Below, piece after piece: positions 10,050-18,668 of a stretch of DNA of 64,000 bases. Where the stretch lies: NCBI RefSeq assembly GCF_001701025.1, contig NZ_CP016793.1, forward strand, positions 1,984,001 to 2,048,000, in the 5' to 3' direction. Origin of the DNA: Lentzea guizhouensis (GTDB lineage: Bacteria; Actinomycetota; Actinomycetes; Mycobacteriales; Pseudonocardiaceae). The notes under the pieces were generated by a model that was not told the DNA's origin, did no database searches, and saw only the letters and a list, made by a program, of their open reading frames with translations. The position numbers and the translations under genes are program-made. How positions within the stretch are numbered: the stretch's first letter is position 1; each line of letters opens with the position of its first letter.

Positions 10050-10915
10050 TGGGCCAACGCTATTGGCGCCGGTTCCTCGGTCGCACGCGATTTACCGCCG
10101 ACGCCCCTGTACAACGCGATGGCACAACCGAGGGTCACGGTGACGACGCCGACCACGGACACGAACGTCAGGTCCTGCACGCCGAGCAGCACGGACGCCG
10201 CGAGCCCGGCGACCGGCATCAGGCCGATGAGCACTCCCGCGCGGTCGGAACCGAGGCGGTTCACGGAGAAGTACCAGAGGCCGAACGCCAGCGCGGTGAC
10301 CAGGACGGCGAGCGACACGAGCGCGAGCGTTTGCGTCGTGTTCGGGACCTGCCAGCCGCCGACGAACGTGCCGAGGACCGAGCCGATCACGGCCGCGATG
10401 ATGCACGTCCAGGTCGCCACGCCGAGCACGCCGAGCCGTTTCACGACACCCACCGCGAACAGCGTGAAGCACACCTCGCCGGCCATCGTCAGCAGGGCCA
10501 GCAGCAGGCCGGGACCGTGCCACGCGCCACCGCCGGACAACACCACCACGCCCGCGGCCACCACCACTGCGCCGACGATGGCGGCCAACGACCGTTGGCG
10601 GGCGAGCAGCGCGAGGGCGATCGGTGAGGCACCCATGACCGCAGCGACGAAACCGGGTTCCGCGTACTGCTGGGCGGCGAGCAGGACGGCGTTGAAGCCG
10701 AGCATGCCGGTCAGGACCACACCGAGCAGCGGCAAGACGTCGCGCCAGGCCGGCCTCGGCAGGCGGCGGGCGACCAGCAGCAGGATCACCGCGGCCAGCG
10801 CGTACCGCATGGCCTGACCGGTCAGAACCGGGTAGCCCTCCAGCATTCCCGTGATCGGAACCGACGCGCCGACGATCGTTGCCGCTGTCGCTCCCGCGGC
10901 CACACCGAGTCTCAT
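10046..10915 (-). CDS. EamA/DMT-family transporter
   Basis: The 289-residue protein has ten predicted hydrophobic segments in two five-helix EamA repeats. ATG 10915 was chosen over the upstream ATG 10963, because the latter would put a charged Cys-Lys-rich stretch before the first helix. DMT exporters move amino acids and small metabolites. It is divergent from the MocR regulator at 10963 with 48 bp between, a common arrangement in which the MocR protein controls the exporter. It is translationally coupled to the downstream acetyltransferase. Confidence 0.87.
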   Translation of the reverse strand: MRLGVAAGATAATIVGASVPITGMLEGYPVLTGQAMRYALAAVILLLVARRLPRPAWRDVLPLLGVVLTGMLGFNAVLLAAQQYAEPGFVAAVMGASPIALALLARQRSLAAIVGAVVVAAGVVVLSGGGAWHGPGLLLALLTMAGEVCFTLFAVGVVKRLGVLGVATWTCIIAAVIGSVLGTFVGGWQVPNTTQTLALVSLAVLVTALAFGLWYFSVNRLGSDRAGVLIGLMPVAGLAASVLLGVQDLTFVSVVGVVTVTLGCAIALYRGVGGKSRATEEPAPIALAQ

Positions 10916-10933
10916 GCAGCAGAGCTTTGCTCC

Positions 10934-10980
10934 GGACTGGTCCAGATTTAAGCTCCACTTCAATGGCTGCGAACTGGACC
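10934..10980. promoter_or_regulatory. Candidate MocR operator
   Basis: GGACTGGTCC (10934-10943) is an inverted repeat in itself. The 7-mer GGTCCAG (10939-10945) recurs in inverse orientation as CTGGACC at 10974-10980. The sites flank an AT-rich GATTTAAG between the two divergent starts. MocR/PdxR regulators typically bind repeated GGTC-type boxes in this position. No binding evidence exists beyond the pattern. Confidence 0.45.
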
Positions 10981-12303
10981 ACTTTCCGCGAGCTGCTGTT
11001 GCCGGAGCACCAGCGGCGCCGTGGCGTGGAGGCGGCGCTGCGGCGGGCGATCCGGGACGGGCGCCTCACGCCGGGCACGCGCTGCCGTCGTCGCGCGACC
11101 TGGCCGCGCAGCTCGACGTCGCGCGGCACCGTCACGTCGGCGTACACGCAGCTCGTGGCGGAGGGCTACCTCACGGCGAGGCGGGTCCGGACGACGGTCG
11201 CGGCGCTCGGGCCGGCCGGGGTGTGCGGGGTGCCGGAACCACCGCGGCGGTGGCGGTACAACCTGCGGCCGGGGCTGCCCGCGTTGAGCGCTTTCCCGCG
11301 CGCCGACTGGGTTGCGGCGCACCGGGCAGCGCTGGCCGAGCTGCCGGACGACGACCTGGCGTACCCGGACCCGGCCGGGTTTCTCGGGCTGCGCAAGGAG
11401 ATCGTCGACTACCTGGCACGGGTGCGCGCGGTGGTGGCACGCGACGCGGTGATCACGAACGGCTCGGCGGACGGGCTGCAGCTGACCGCGCGGCTGCTGA
11501 ACGGCAGCATCGCGATCGAGGAGCCCAGCCACTTCGGCGGCGCGGACCTGCTCCGGTCACACGGACTCAACCCGGTGTCGGTTCCCGTTGACGACAAGGG
11601 GATCCGCGTCGATCTCCTGTCCAAAACGGACTGCCGGGCGGTGCTGGTGACGGCGGCGCACCAGTTCCCGCTGGGCATGGTGCTGCACCCGGAACGGCGG
11701 CGGGCGCTGGTGGAGTGGGCGCGCGAGCGGGACGGGTTGATCATCGAGGACGACTACGACGCCGAGCACCGCTACGACCGGCCGGCGCTGGGGGCGTTGC
11801 AGGCGCTGGCACCCGACCACGTGGTGTACCAGGGGACGACGAGCAAGGTGCTGGCGCCGGCGCTGCGGCTGGGGTGGCTGGTGGTGCCGGAGCGGCTGCG
11901 CGCGGACATCGTGAACCGCAAGAAGTACAACGACATGGGCACCGGCACGATCCCGCAGGCGGCGTTCGCGCACCTGTTGCGAACCGGGGGCTATGACCGG
12001 CATCTGCGGCGTACGCGCGCGCTGTACCGGAAACGGCGGGATGCGTTGCTGGAGGCCGTTGCGGAACACCTGCCGTCGTGGCAGCCGATCGGGGTCGCGG
12101 CCGGGTTGCACGTCGTGCTGCGGATGCCGGACGGGTCGGACGACATCGCGTTGAAGGACGCACTTGAGGCGCGAGGTGTGCACGTGTGGGCACTCGCGCA
12201 GTACACGCGCACGCCCCTGTGGCCGGGACTGGTCGTGGGCTACGCGTCGCTGACGCCGGACCGCCTGCGGGAAGCGGTCCGGGAGATCGCGGCCGTCGCC
12301 TGA
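10963..12303 (+). CDS. MocR-type PLP-dependent transcriptional regulator, DNA-binding domain altered by compensated frameshifts
   Basis: The 446-residue protein joins a short GntR-like winged helix (about 1-95) to a type I aminotransferase fold. The aminotransferase half is intact, with PLP lysine in YQGTTSKVLAPALRLGWL (about 288-305) and LIIEDDYDAEHRYD (about 260-273). Between 11082 and 11126 the in-frame product is unlike any wHTH, whereas the +1 frame reads LPSSRDLAAQLDVAR, the classic recognition helix. The frame returns at GTVTSAYTQLVAEGY. A second short slip at 11182-11190 turns the usual RRGSGTTV into RRVRTTV. The protein therefore reads through with a scrambled helix. Either bases are missing from the sequence or DNA binding is lost. 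Confidence 0.85.
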   Translation: MAANWTTFRELLLPEHQRRRGVEAALRRAIRDGRLTPGTRCRRRATWPRSSTSRGTVTSAYTQLVAEGYLTARRVRTTVAALGPAGVCGVPEPPRRWRYNLRPGLPALSAFPRADWVAAHRAALAELPDDDLAYPDPAGFLGLRKEIVDYLARVRAVVARDAVITNGSADGLQLTARLLNGSIAIEEPSHFGGADLLRSHGLNPVSVPVDDKGIRVDLLSKTDCRAVLVTAAHQFPLGMVLHPERRRALVEWARERDGLIIEDDYDAEHRYDRPALGALQALAPDHVVYQGTTSKVLAPALRLGWLVVPERLRADIVNRKKYNDMGTGTIPQAAFAHLLRTGGYDRHLRRTRALYRKRRDALLEAVAEHLPSWQPIGVAAGLHVVLRMPDGSDDIALKDALEARGVHVWALAQYTRTPLWPGLVVGYASLTPDRLREAVREIAAVA

Positions 12304-12307
12304 TCGG

Positions 12308-12448
12308 CTAGAGGATGTGCTCGCGCTTCTCGGCCACGCTGCTGCCCTGCAGGATGTGCTCGCGGGCCTGACCAGCGGTCACGCTGACGGTGACGGCGGC
12401 GAGAGCGGCGACGAGCAGGGCGGCAGCGATGATCTTGATGGCTCGCAT
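12308..12448 (-). CDS. Short exported peptide with REHIL repeat
   Basis: The 46-residue product starts at ATG 12448. A hydrophobic signal-like stretch (IKIIAAALLVAALAAVTVSV) ends near TAGQA. The rest contains REHILQGSS and ends in REHIL, encoded by a nearly exact DNA repeat GGATGTGCTCGCG in the plus-strand sequence (12313 and 12352). The ribosome-binding site is weak. It lies between the MocR gene and ligB. I do not recognise the family, and a short peptide of this size could be spurious, but the signal sequence and GC3 pattern favour a gene. Confidence 0.5.
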   Translation of the reverse strand: MRAIKIIAAALLVAALAAVTVSVTAGQAREHILQGSSVAEKREHIL

Positions 12449-12538
12449 GGCGAGGTAAACCCCCAGGTAGAGCGGATGTCGGGCCCAGCCTAGTCCGCGT
12501 CTCGAGAAATTGTCAGTGCACGGGTGCACCATGGGACC

Positions 12539-14065
12539 GTGCTCCTCTCCGAACTGGTCGACACCTCCGCCGCGGTCGCGGCGACCCGGTCGCGCCTGGC
12601 CAAGGTCAAGGCGCTGTCCGCGTTGCTGCGCGGGGCGACGGCCGATGTCGTGCTCGCCGTTGTGTCCTTCCTCATCGGCACGCCCAGGCAGGGCCGCATC
12701 GGCGCTGGCTGGCGGACGGTCCTGGACCTGTCCGTTCCCGCGGCCGACCAGGCGGCGCTGACGGTCGCCGAGGTGGATGCCGCTTTAGGCGCTGTCGCCA
12801 CGACCTCGGGGAAGGGCTCCGCCGGGCGCCGGGTGGACCTGCTGACTGACCTGTTCAGCCGGGCGACGGCCGCCGAGCAGGACTTCTTGCGCCGCCTGCT
12901 GACCGGTGAGCTGCGTCAGGGCGCACTGGAGGGCGTGATGCTCGACGCGATCGCCTCGGCCGCGGACGTGCCCGGCGAGACGGTCCGCCGCGCGTTCATG
13001 CTGTCCGGCCGCCTGCCGGAGACGGCGGTGACCGCGCTGGAGGGCGGTGCGGAGGCGCTGGAGGCGTTCCGCCTGGAGGTGGGCCGCCCGCTGCGCCCGA
13101 TGCTGGCCTCCCCCGCCGAGTCGCTCGACGAGGCCCTGGCCGAGCTGGGCAGCTGCGTGGTGGAGCACAAGCTCGACGGCGCCCGCATCCAGGTGCACCG
13201 CGACGGCGACGAGGTGCACATCTACACCCGGACGTTGCGCGAGATCACCAAGACCGTGCCGGAGCTGGTCGAGCTCGTCCGCGGCCTGCCGTGCACCTCT
13301 GTCGTGCTGGACGGCGAGACGCTGGCGCTGACCGACGAGGGCCGCCCGCGCCCGTTCCAGGAGACGATGAGCCGCTTCGGCGCGCAGGACGAACGCGAGC
13401 TGCTGCTGCACCCGTACTTCTTCGACTGCCTGCACCTCGACGGGAAGGACCTGCTCGACGAACCCCTGCGCGACCGCCTCGCCGCGCTGCGCACCGTCGC
13501 GGGCGAGCACGTCATCCCCGGCGCCCTCGACCCGTCACCGGACGAGGCGAACGCGGTGGTGGCGGCGTCGTTGGGCGCAGGCCACGAAGGCGTGATGGTG
13601 AAGTCGCTGTCCTCGGTCTACGCCGCCGGCCGGCGCGGCCGCGCCTGGCAGAAGGTGAAGCCCGTCCACACCCTCGACCTGGTCGTCCTGGGCGTCGAAT
13701 GGGGCTCCGGCCGCCGCCGCGGCTGGCTCTCGAACCTGCACCTGGGCGCCCGCGACCCGGACGGCGGCCCGCCGGTCATGGTCGGCAAGACCTTCAAGGG
13801 CCTCACCGACGAGCTGCTCACGTGGCAGACCAAAGCCCTGCAGGAGATCGCCACCGAGCAGAACGACTGGGTGGTCATGGTCCGCCCGGAGCTCGTCATC
13901 GAGATCGAGCTGGACGGCGTGCAGGTCTCGCCGCGCTACCCCGGCGGCGTGGCCCTGCGGTTCGCCCGCGTGGTCCGCTACCGCCCGGACAAGGACCCGG
14001 CGGAGGCCACGACGATCGAGGAGGTGCGAGCCCTCCTGCCAACAGCGCTCAAGACCGGCCCGTGA
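12539..14065 (+). CDS. ligB: ATP-dependent DNA ligase (LigB type)
   Basis: The 508-residue protein starts at GTG 12539, where it aligns with the LigB N terminus (SRLAKVKALSALL); an upstream GTG at 12524 is possible. The N-terminal DNA-binding domain spans about 1-185. Motif I EHKLDGARIQ holds the adenylated Lys near residue 211, with motif III VVLDGETLAL, motif IV GHEGVMVKS and motif V WQKVKPVHTLDLVVLG. An OB domain with WLSNLHLGARD follows. It seals nicked DNA using ATP and is accessory to NAD-dependent LigA in actinobacteria. Its stop overlaps the convergent gene at 14049 by 17 bp. Confidence 0.92.
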   Translation: MLLSELVDTSAAVAATRSRLAKVKALSALLRGATADVVLAVVSFLIGTPRQGRIGAGWRTVLDLSVPAADQAALTVAEVDAALGAVATTSGKGSAGRRVDLLTDLFSRATAAEQDFLRRLLTGELRQGALEGVMLDAIASAADVPGETVRRAFMLSGRLPETAVTALEGGAEALEAFRLEVGRPLRPMLASPAESLDEALAELGSCVVEHKLDGARIQVHRDGDEVHIYTRTLREITKTVPELVELVRGLPCTSVVLDGETLALTDEGRPRPFQETMSRFGAQDERELLLHPYFFDCLHLDGKDLLDEPLRDRLAALRTVAGEHVIPGALDPSPDEANAVVAASLGAGHEGVMVKSLSSVYAAGRRGRAWQKVKPVHTLDLVVLGVEWGSGRRRGWLSNLHLGARDPDGGPPVMVGKTFKGLTDELLTWQTKALQEIATEQNDWVVMVRPELVIEIELDGVQVSPRYPGGVALRFARVVRYRPDKDPAEATTIEEVRALLPTALKTGP

Positions 14066-14639
14066 CGACCGCGATGTGCCCGGCGAGCACCAGCAACTGC
14101 CTCACCTCGTGGTAGCGCCCGAGGTCGCCGGGGCCGTCGACGGCGGCGAGGCGCTGCCGCAACCCGGTGTGCACCTCGTCGAACATCGCGAGCTGCACCC
14201 CGGTGAGCCGGCCGCGCCGCACGAGCGCGGAGGCGAGGCAGTGCAGGTCGACGTCGGCGACGTCGCCCTTCGAGTACCAGAACCAGACGGCGTGCAACGC
14301 CGCCTCCCGCCGTGCGCCGTACCAGTGCGACGGCTTGCTCGGGTTGGGTGCGGCCGGGTGCGGCACCCGGTAGCCCAGCCGCTTGGCCCGCCGTCGCAGC
14401 ACGGCGTAGGCACGGACCTCGGCCTGCCACGCATTCCGGCTGGCCGTCAGCAGTTCTACCGCCAACGGCAACGCCGCCGGGTCCTTCGCGAAGTCGCCTG
14501 CCACGGCCTCCAGGAAGCTCATCGTCGCGGCGAAACCGATCGGGTGGTAGCGCTCGATGCAGCCCTTGAGCCCGGTGAACCGCTGGTCCAGCGGCAACGA
14601 GGCGTCGAGCGCCTTCCTGGCAGACCGCGCGAAGCTCAC
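14049..14639 (-). CDS. Conserved hypothetical protein
   Basis: The 196-residue soluble protein starts at GTG 14639, chosen because residues upstream are Pro/Arg-rich and noncoding in character. It is helical and rich in Arg, Ala and Leu, with GFAATMSFLEAVAGDFAKDP and an aromatic KPSHWYGARREAALHAVWFW patch. No catalytic motif is recognised. The 3' end overlaps ligB in convergent orientation. I cannot assign a function. Confidence 0.65.
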   Translation of the reverse strand: MSFARSARKALDASLPLDQRFTGLKGCIERYHPIGFAATMSFLEAVAGDFAKDPAALPLAVELLTASRNAWQAEVRAYAVLRRRAKRLGYRVPHPAAPNPSKPSHWYGARREAALHAVWFWYSKGDVADVDLHCLASALVRRGRLTGVQLAMFDEVHTGLRQRLAAVDGPGDLGRYHEVRQLLVLAGHIAVVTGRS

Positions 14640-14687
14640 GCCGCAGGGTAGCCGGGGACGGGGCACACCACCCCGCCCCCGGTGCGA

Positions 14688-15242
14688 TCACGTCAGATCA
14701 GGACCCTGCTCCCGCAGGTCGTCCACCTTGGACATGGCCTCCCGCAGCTCACCGAGCCACGAGTCCGCGTGCTCACCCACCAACCGCACGGCCCACGCCA
14801 GCGCATCGGCCCGTGAGCGCGCAACGCCCGCGGCCACCAGCGTGTCGAGCACCTGGCGCTCCGGCTGGCGCAGGCGCGTCATCACCGGCACGGCGAGGTG
14901 CGTGAACAGCTCGCGGGTGCCGCCCTGCACGGCGCCCCAGGCCACCTTGCGGCCGTAGCGGTGTTCGGCCTGGCGGGCGATCTCGATGCGTTCCTCGCGG
15001 GTCTGTTCGCGCCAGCGGGAGATGCGGCCCGACTCGGCGGCCGCGCGGGAGGCGTCGTCGAACTCGCCCTCCAACGCGGGCAGCGTGCCGATGACCGTGA
15101 TCTCCTCGCGGTCGACGACGACCTCGGGTGCGCCGGTGAACCAGCCGTCGGGCAGCCTGCCCGCGAACCAGGCCGCCGCGTCGTCGGCTGACGGCAGGTC
15201 AGCCTGCTGCCAGCCTCCTCGTCCGCGCCATCCACGTCCCAT
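14688..15242 (-). CDS. Conserved hypothetical actinobacterial protein
   Basis: The 184-residue protein begins MGRGWRGRGGWQQADLP at ATG 15242, preferred over GTG 15251 because AGAGGTGA precedes it by five bases. Segments AAAWFAGRLPDGWFTGAPEV and VDREEITVIGTLPALEG look conserved and precede a basic, helical C terminus with EIARQAEHRYGRKVAWG. The N-terminal Gly/Arg/Trp run suggests a nucleic-acid contact, but this is speculation. No membrane segment or signal peptide is seen. A hypothetical protein of this type is familiar from actinomycete genomes, but I know no function. Confidence 0.72.
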   Translation of the reverse strand: MGRGWRGRGGWQQADLPSADDAAAWFAGRLPDGWFTGAPEVVVDREEITVIGTLPALEGEFDDASRAAAESGRISRWREQTREERIEIARQAEHRYGRKVAWGAVQGGTRELFTHLAVPVMTRLRQPERQVLDTLVAAGVARSRADALAWAVRLVGEHADSWLGELREAMSKVDDLREQGPDLT

Positions 15243-15298
15243 TTCAATCACCTCTGATTACATGATTACGTCGTTACCGACGTTACGCCTGCAACCAG

Positions 15299-17275
15299 TC
15301 AGAGGGTGTTCGCCGACAGCGAAGTGACCAGGGCTTCTGCCGTGACCACCGGCCGGTCGCAGACGTAGCCGCGGCACACGTAGGCGGCAGGTGCCTCGTC
15401 GACCAGCGGGCGGTCCTCCAGCAGAGGCACCGACGACGGTTCACCGGCCACGACGACGCCGCCTCCCGGCACGTGCGCGACCGCGGCCGCCCACAAGGAC
15501 GCACGGCGTGGATCATCGCCCGCGCCGACCACGGCCACCTGCAGCGGACCGCCCACCAACGCTTCGGCGACGGTCAGCCAGTGGCCGGCGAACCGGGGCG
15601 CGCGGGCGGCCAGCAGTCCGGCACGCGTCACGGCGGCAGAAGCAGCGTCGAAGTAGCGAGCAGAACGATCAGCGCCCGCCAGCAAGGAAGCTGTCAGCAG
15701 GGCGGAGGCCAGCGACGACGCACCCGAGGGTGACGCGTTGTCGGTCGAGTCGGCCGGGCGGCGGACCAACGTCTCCGCGTCGTCCGCGGTGTCGTAGTAG
15801 GCGCCGGGGGTGTCCGGTGCGGCGAAGCGCGCCAACGCCGTGTCGAGGAGCCCGCAGGCCAGGTCGAGCCAGCGGATCGAGCCCGTGACCTGGTGCAGCG
15901 CCAGCAGGCCGTCCGCGAGGCACCCGTAGTCCTCCAGCACGCCCGCCGACGGGCCCGCGACGCCGTCACGGGAGGTGCGCAGCAGCCGGCCCTCGACGAG
16001 GTGGGCGGAGGCCAGCAGCGAGGCCGCTTCGGAGGCGGCCGCGATCCACGCCGGCTCGCCGAAGAACGCACCGGCCTCGGCCAGTGCCGCGATCGTCATG
16101 CCGTTCCAGGCCGCGACCACCTTGTCGTCGCGGCCGGGTTGCGGGCGCTCGGCACGCCGCGCCAGCAACGCCGCCCGCACGTCCTCCCCCGGCTCCGACA
16201 CGAACCGCAGCGTGGACTTGCCGTCCTCGAAGTTCGGTTCCTCGGTGACGCCGAAGGCCTCCGCCGCCGCGCCGAGCTCCTCGTACGACCACACGTAGGT
16301 CAGGCCTTCGACGCCCTCGGTGTCCGCGTCCAGCGACGCCGCGAACCCGCCTTCGGGCGTGCGCAGCTCCCGCAGCAGGAAGCCGACGGTGTCCCGCACC
16401 ACCCGCTCATACCGCGACGACCCGGTGACGCGCGTCAGGTGCGTGTAGAAGCGGAGCAGCAAAGCGTTGTCGTACAACATCTTCTCGAAGTGCGGCACGA
16501 CCCACGAAGCGTCGACGCTGTAGCGCGCGAACCCGCCTCCGAGCTGGTCGTACATGCCGCCGTTCGCCATCGCGTCCGCCGTCACGGTCGCCATCGACAG
16601 CGCCTGCACCGAACCCGTGCGTTCGTGGTGGCGCAACAGGAACTCGACCACCATCGACGGCGGGAACTTCGGTGCGCCGCCGAAACCACCGTTGCGGCGG
16701 TCGAACTCGCCCAGCAACGACACCACCGCGCCGGTCAGCGCCTCGGAGTCCACAGTGGACGGCGGCAGTGGCGTGGCGCGCCGCGAGATCTCCTCCACGA
16801 CAGCGGAAGCCGACGCCAGCACCTCGTCGCCCTGCGTCGTCCACGCCGACGAGACCGCCTCCAGCAACTGGCGGAACGACGGCATCCCCGGCCGCGGCGA
16901 CGGCGGGTAGTAGGTGCCCGCGTGGAACGGTTTCGCGTCCGGCGTGAGGAACACGGTCATCGGCCAGCCGCCGTGACCGGTCATGGCCTGCGTGACCTCC
17001 ATGTACACCGCGTCGACGTCCGGGCGTTCCTCGCGGTCGACCTTCACCGCCACGAACCGCTCGTTCAGGTGGGCGGCGACTTCGGCGTCCTCGAACGACT
17101 CGTGCGCCATCACGTGGCACCAGTGGCACGCCGCGTAGCCGACGGAGAGCAGCACCGGCACGTTGCGCCGCCGGGCCTCCTCGAACGCCTCCGGGCACCA
17201 CGGCCACCAGTCGACCGGGTTGTCCGCGTGCTGCAGCAGGTAGGGGCTGGTCGCGTCCGCTAGCCGGTTCGTCAT
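15299..17275 (-). CDS. Thioredoxin-domain protein of the YyaL/DUF255 (SPATA20-like) family
   Basis: The 658-residue protein starts at ATG 17275. The N-terminal thioredoxin-like domain has [17 protein letters not shown] (about 10-26), the redox-like motif CHWCHVM (about 50-56) and [12 protein letters not shown] (about 103-114). The rest is an alpha/alpha six-barrel resembling N-acylglucosamine epimerases, including [17 protein letters not shown] and [13 protein letters not shown]. The family is widespread but biochemically undefined. Mycobacterial Rv1084 is the corresponding gene in the same neighbourhood. It is divergent from hen1 with 55 bp between, so the two may share a control region. Confidence 0.9.
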   Translation of the reverse strand: MTNRLADATSPYLLQHADNPVDWWPWCPEAFEEARRRNVPVLLSVGYAACHWCHVMAHESFEDAEVAAHLNERFVAVKVDREERPDVDAVYMEVTQAMTGHGGWPMTVFLTPDAKPFHAGTYYPPSPRPGMPSFRQLLEAVSSAWTTQGDEVLASASAVVEEISRRATPLPPSTVDSEALTGAVVSLLGEFDRRNGGFGGAPKFPPSMVVEFLLRHHERTGSVQALSMATVTADAMANGGMYDQLGGGFARYSVDASWVVPHFEKMLYDNALLLRFYTHLTRVTGSSRYERVVRDTVGFLLRELRTPEGGFAASLDADTEGVEGLTYVWSYEELGAAAEAFGVTEEPNFEDGKSTLRFVSEPGEDVRAALLARRAERPQPGRDDKVVAAWNGMTIAALAEAGAFFGEPAWIAAASEAASLLASAHLVEGRLLRTSRDGVAGPSAGVLEDYGCLADGLLALHQVTGSIRWLDLACGLLDTALARFAAPDTPGAYYDTADDAETLVRRPADSTDNASPSGASSLASALLTASLLAGADRSARYFDAASAAVTRAGLLAARAPRFAGHWLTVAEALVGGPLQVAVVGAGDDPRRASLWAAAVAHVPGGGVVVAGEPSSVPLLEDRPLVDEAPAAYVCRGYVCDRPVVTAEALVTSLSANTL

Positions 17276-17330
17276 GCCAACAACACTAAATGAGCAGCGA
17301 AAACGGCGAATCTCGATCAGACTCGACCGC

Positions 17331-18668
17331 GTGTTGCTCACCATGACCACGACCCACCAGCCGGCGACCGACCTCGGTCACCTGCTGCACAAACACCCGG
17401 ACCGGGCCCAGTCGTTCACGACGAGCTCGGGAGTCGCGCACGTCTTCTACCCGAAGGCGACGCACGAGGAGTGCACGGTCGCCCTCCTGCTGGAGGTCGA
17501 CCCCGTGGCGCTCGTCCGAGGTCCTGGCAGCACGCTCACCCAATACGTCAACGACCGCCCCTACGCGGCCGGGTCGTTGCTCACGGTCGCGCTCGGCAGC
17601 GTGTTCCGCACCGCCATGAACGGCCGCAGCGAGAGCTACCCCGAGCTCGCCCGGACGCCGATTCCGCTGGTCGTCCGCATCCCGGCGTTGCCCTGCAGGC
17701 TCGCCGGCCGGTTGTTCACGCCGCTGGGCTGGGCGGTCGAGGTCGTCGAGCACGGCGACTCCCGTTACGGCGACGTCACGCTGACCGGCACGGTGCGGCT
17801 CAGCGACGCGCTCAAGCACCTCTACGTGCTGCTGCCCGTGCTCGACGGCGGCAAGCACTACTGGGTGGCCGCCGACGAGGTCGACAAGCTGCTCAAGGCC
17901 GGTGACGGCTGGCTCACGCAGCACCCGGACAAGGAGCTGATCACCACCCGCTACCTGGCGCGCAAGCGGCCGCTGGTGCTGTCGGCGCTGGAACGGCTCG
18001 CCGAGGTCGACGAGGTCGAGCCGGAGGAGCTCGACAACGCCCTGGCCGAGCCGAAGATCTCCCTTGCCGCACAGCGCAAGGACGCCGTCGTCAAGGCGCT
18101 GAAGGAGGCACGGGCCAAGCGCGTGCTCGACCTCGGCTGCGGTGGCGGCGCGCTGCTGCGCGTGCTCGTCAACGAGCCGGAGTTCACCGAGGTCCAGGGC
18201 GTCGACGTGTCCGCGAAGGCGTTGCAGGAGGCGGCTCGCAAGCTGCACCTGGACCGCATGTCCGACCGGCAGCGTGAGCGGATCACGTTGCGGCAGTCGG
18301 CGTTGACGTACGCGGACGCGCAGCTCGCCGGGTACGACGCGGCGGTGCTGATGGAGGTCGTCGAGCACGTCGACCCGTCGCGGCTGCCCGCGCTGGAGCA
18401 CTCGGTGTTCGTGGTCGCGCGCCCGGCGACGGTGCTGGTGACCACGCCGAACGTCGAGTACAACCCGCTGTTCGACACGTTGCCGGAGGGTCAGATGCGG
18501 CACTCCGACCACCGTTTCGAATGGACTCGCGCGGAGTTCCAGGAGTGGGCGGGAGGTGTGGCCGCACGCCGTGGTTACGCCGTGCGGTTCGTGCCGATCG
18601 GGCCGGAGGACGCCGACCGCGGCGCACCGACGCAGATGGCCGTTTTCAGCTCGGGAGCAGTGAACTGA
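17331..18668 (+). CDS. hen1: 3'-terminal RNA ribose 2'-O-methyltransferase Hen1
   Basis: The 445-residue protein starts at GTG 17331, where [20 protein letters not shown] aligns with the conserved Hen1 N terminus. Residues 1-240 form the bacterial Hen1 N-terminal domain ([40 protein letters not shown]). The C-terminal methyltransferase has SAM motif VLDLGCGGG (about 265-273), and the Mn-binding set EVVEH (about 341-345) with a downstream His in [10 protein letters not shown]. Hen1 marks the 3' end at the cut site of a damaged RNA with a 2'-O-methyl group before Pnkp seals it, protecting against a second ribotoxin cut. It overlaps pnkp by one base (TGATG), which indicates tight coupling. Confidence 0.95.
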   Translation: MLLTMTTTHQPATDLGHLLHKHPDRAQSFTTSSGVAHVFYPKATHEECTVALLLEVDPVALVRGPGSTLTQYVNDRPYAAGSLLTVALGSVFRTAMNGRSESYPELARTPIPLVVRIPALPCRLAGRLFTPLGWAVEVVEHGDSRYGDVTLTGTVRLSDALKHLYVLLPVLDGGKHYWVAADEVDKLLKAGDGWLTQHPDKELITTRYLARKRPLVLSALERLAEVDEVEPEELDNALAEPKISLAAQRKDAVVKALKEARAKRVLDLGCGGGALLRVLVNEPEFTEVQGVDVSAKALQEAARKLHLDRMSDRQRERITLRQSALTYADAQLAGYDAAVLMEVVEHVDPSRLPALEHSVFVVARPATVLVTTPNVEYNPLFDTLPEGQMRHSDHRFEWTRAEFQEWAGGVAARRGYAVRFVPIGPEDADRGAPTQMAVFSSGAVN

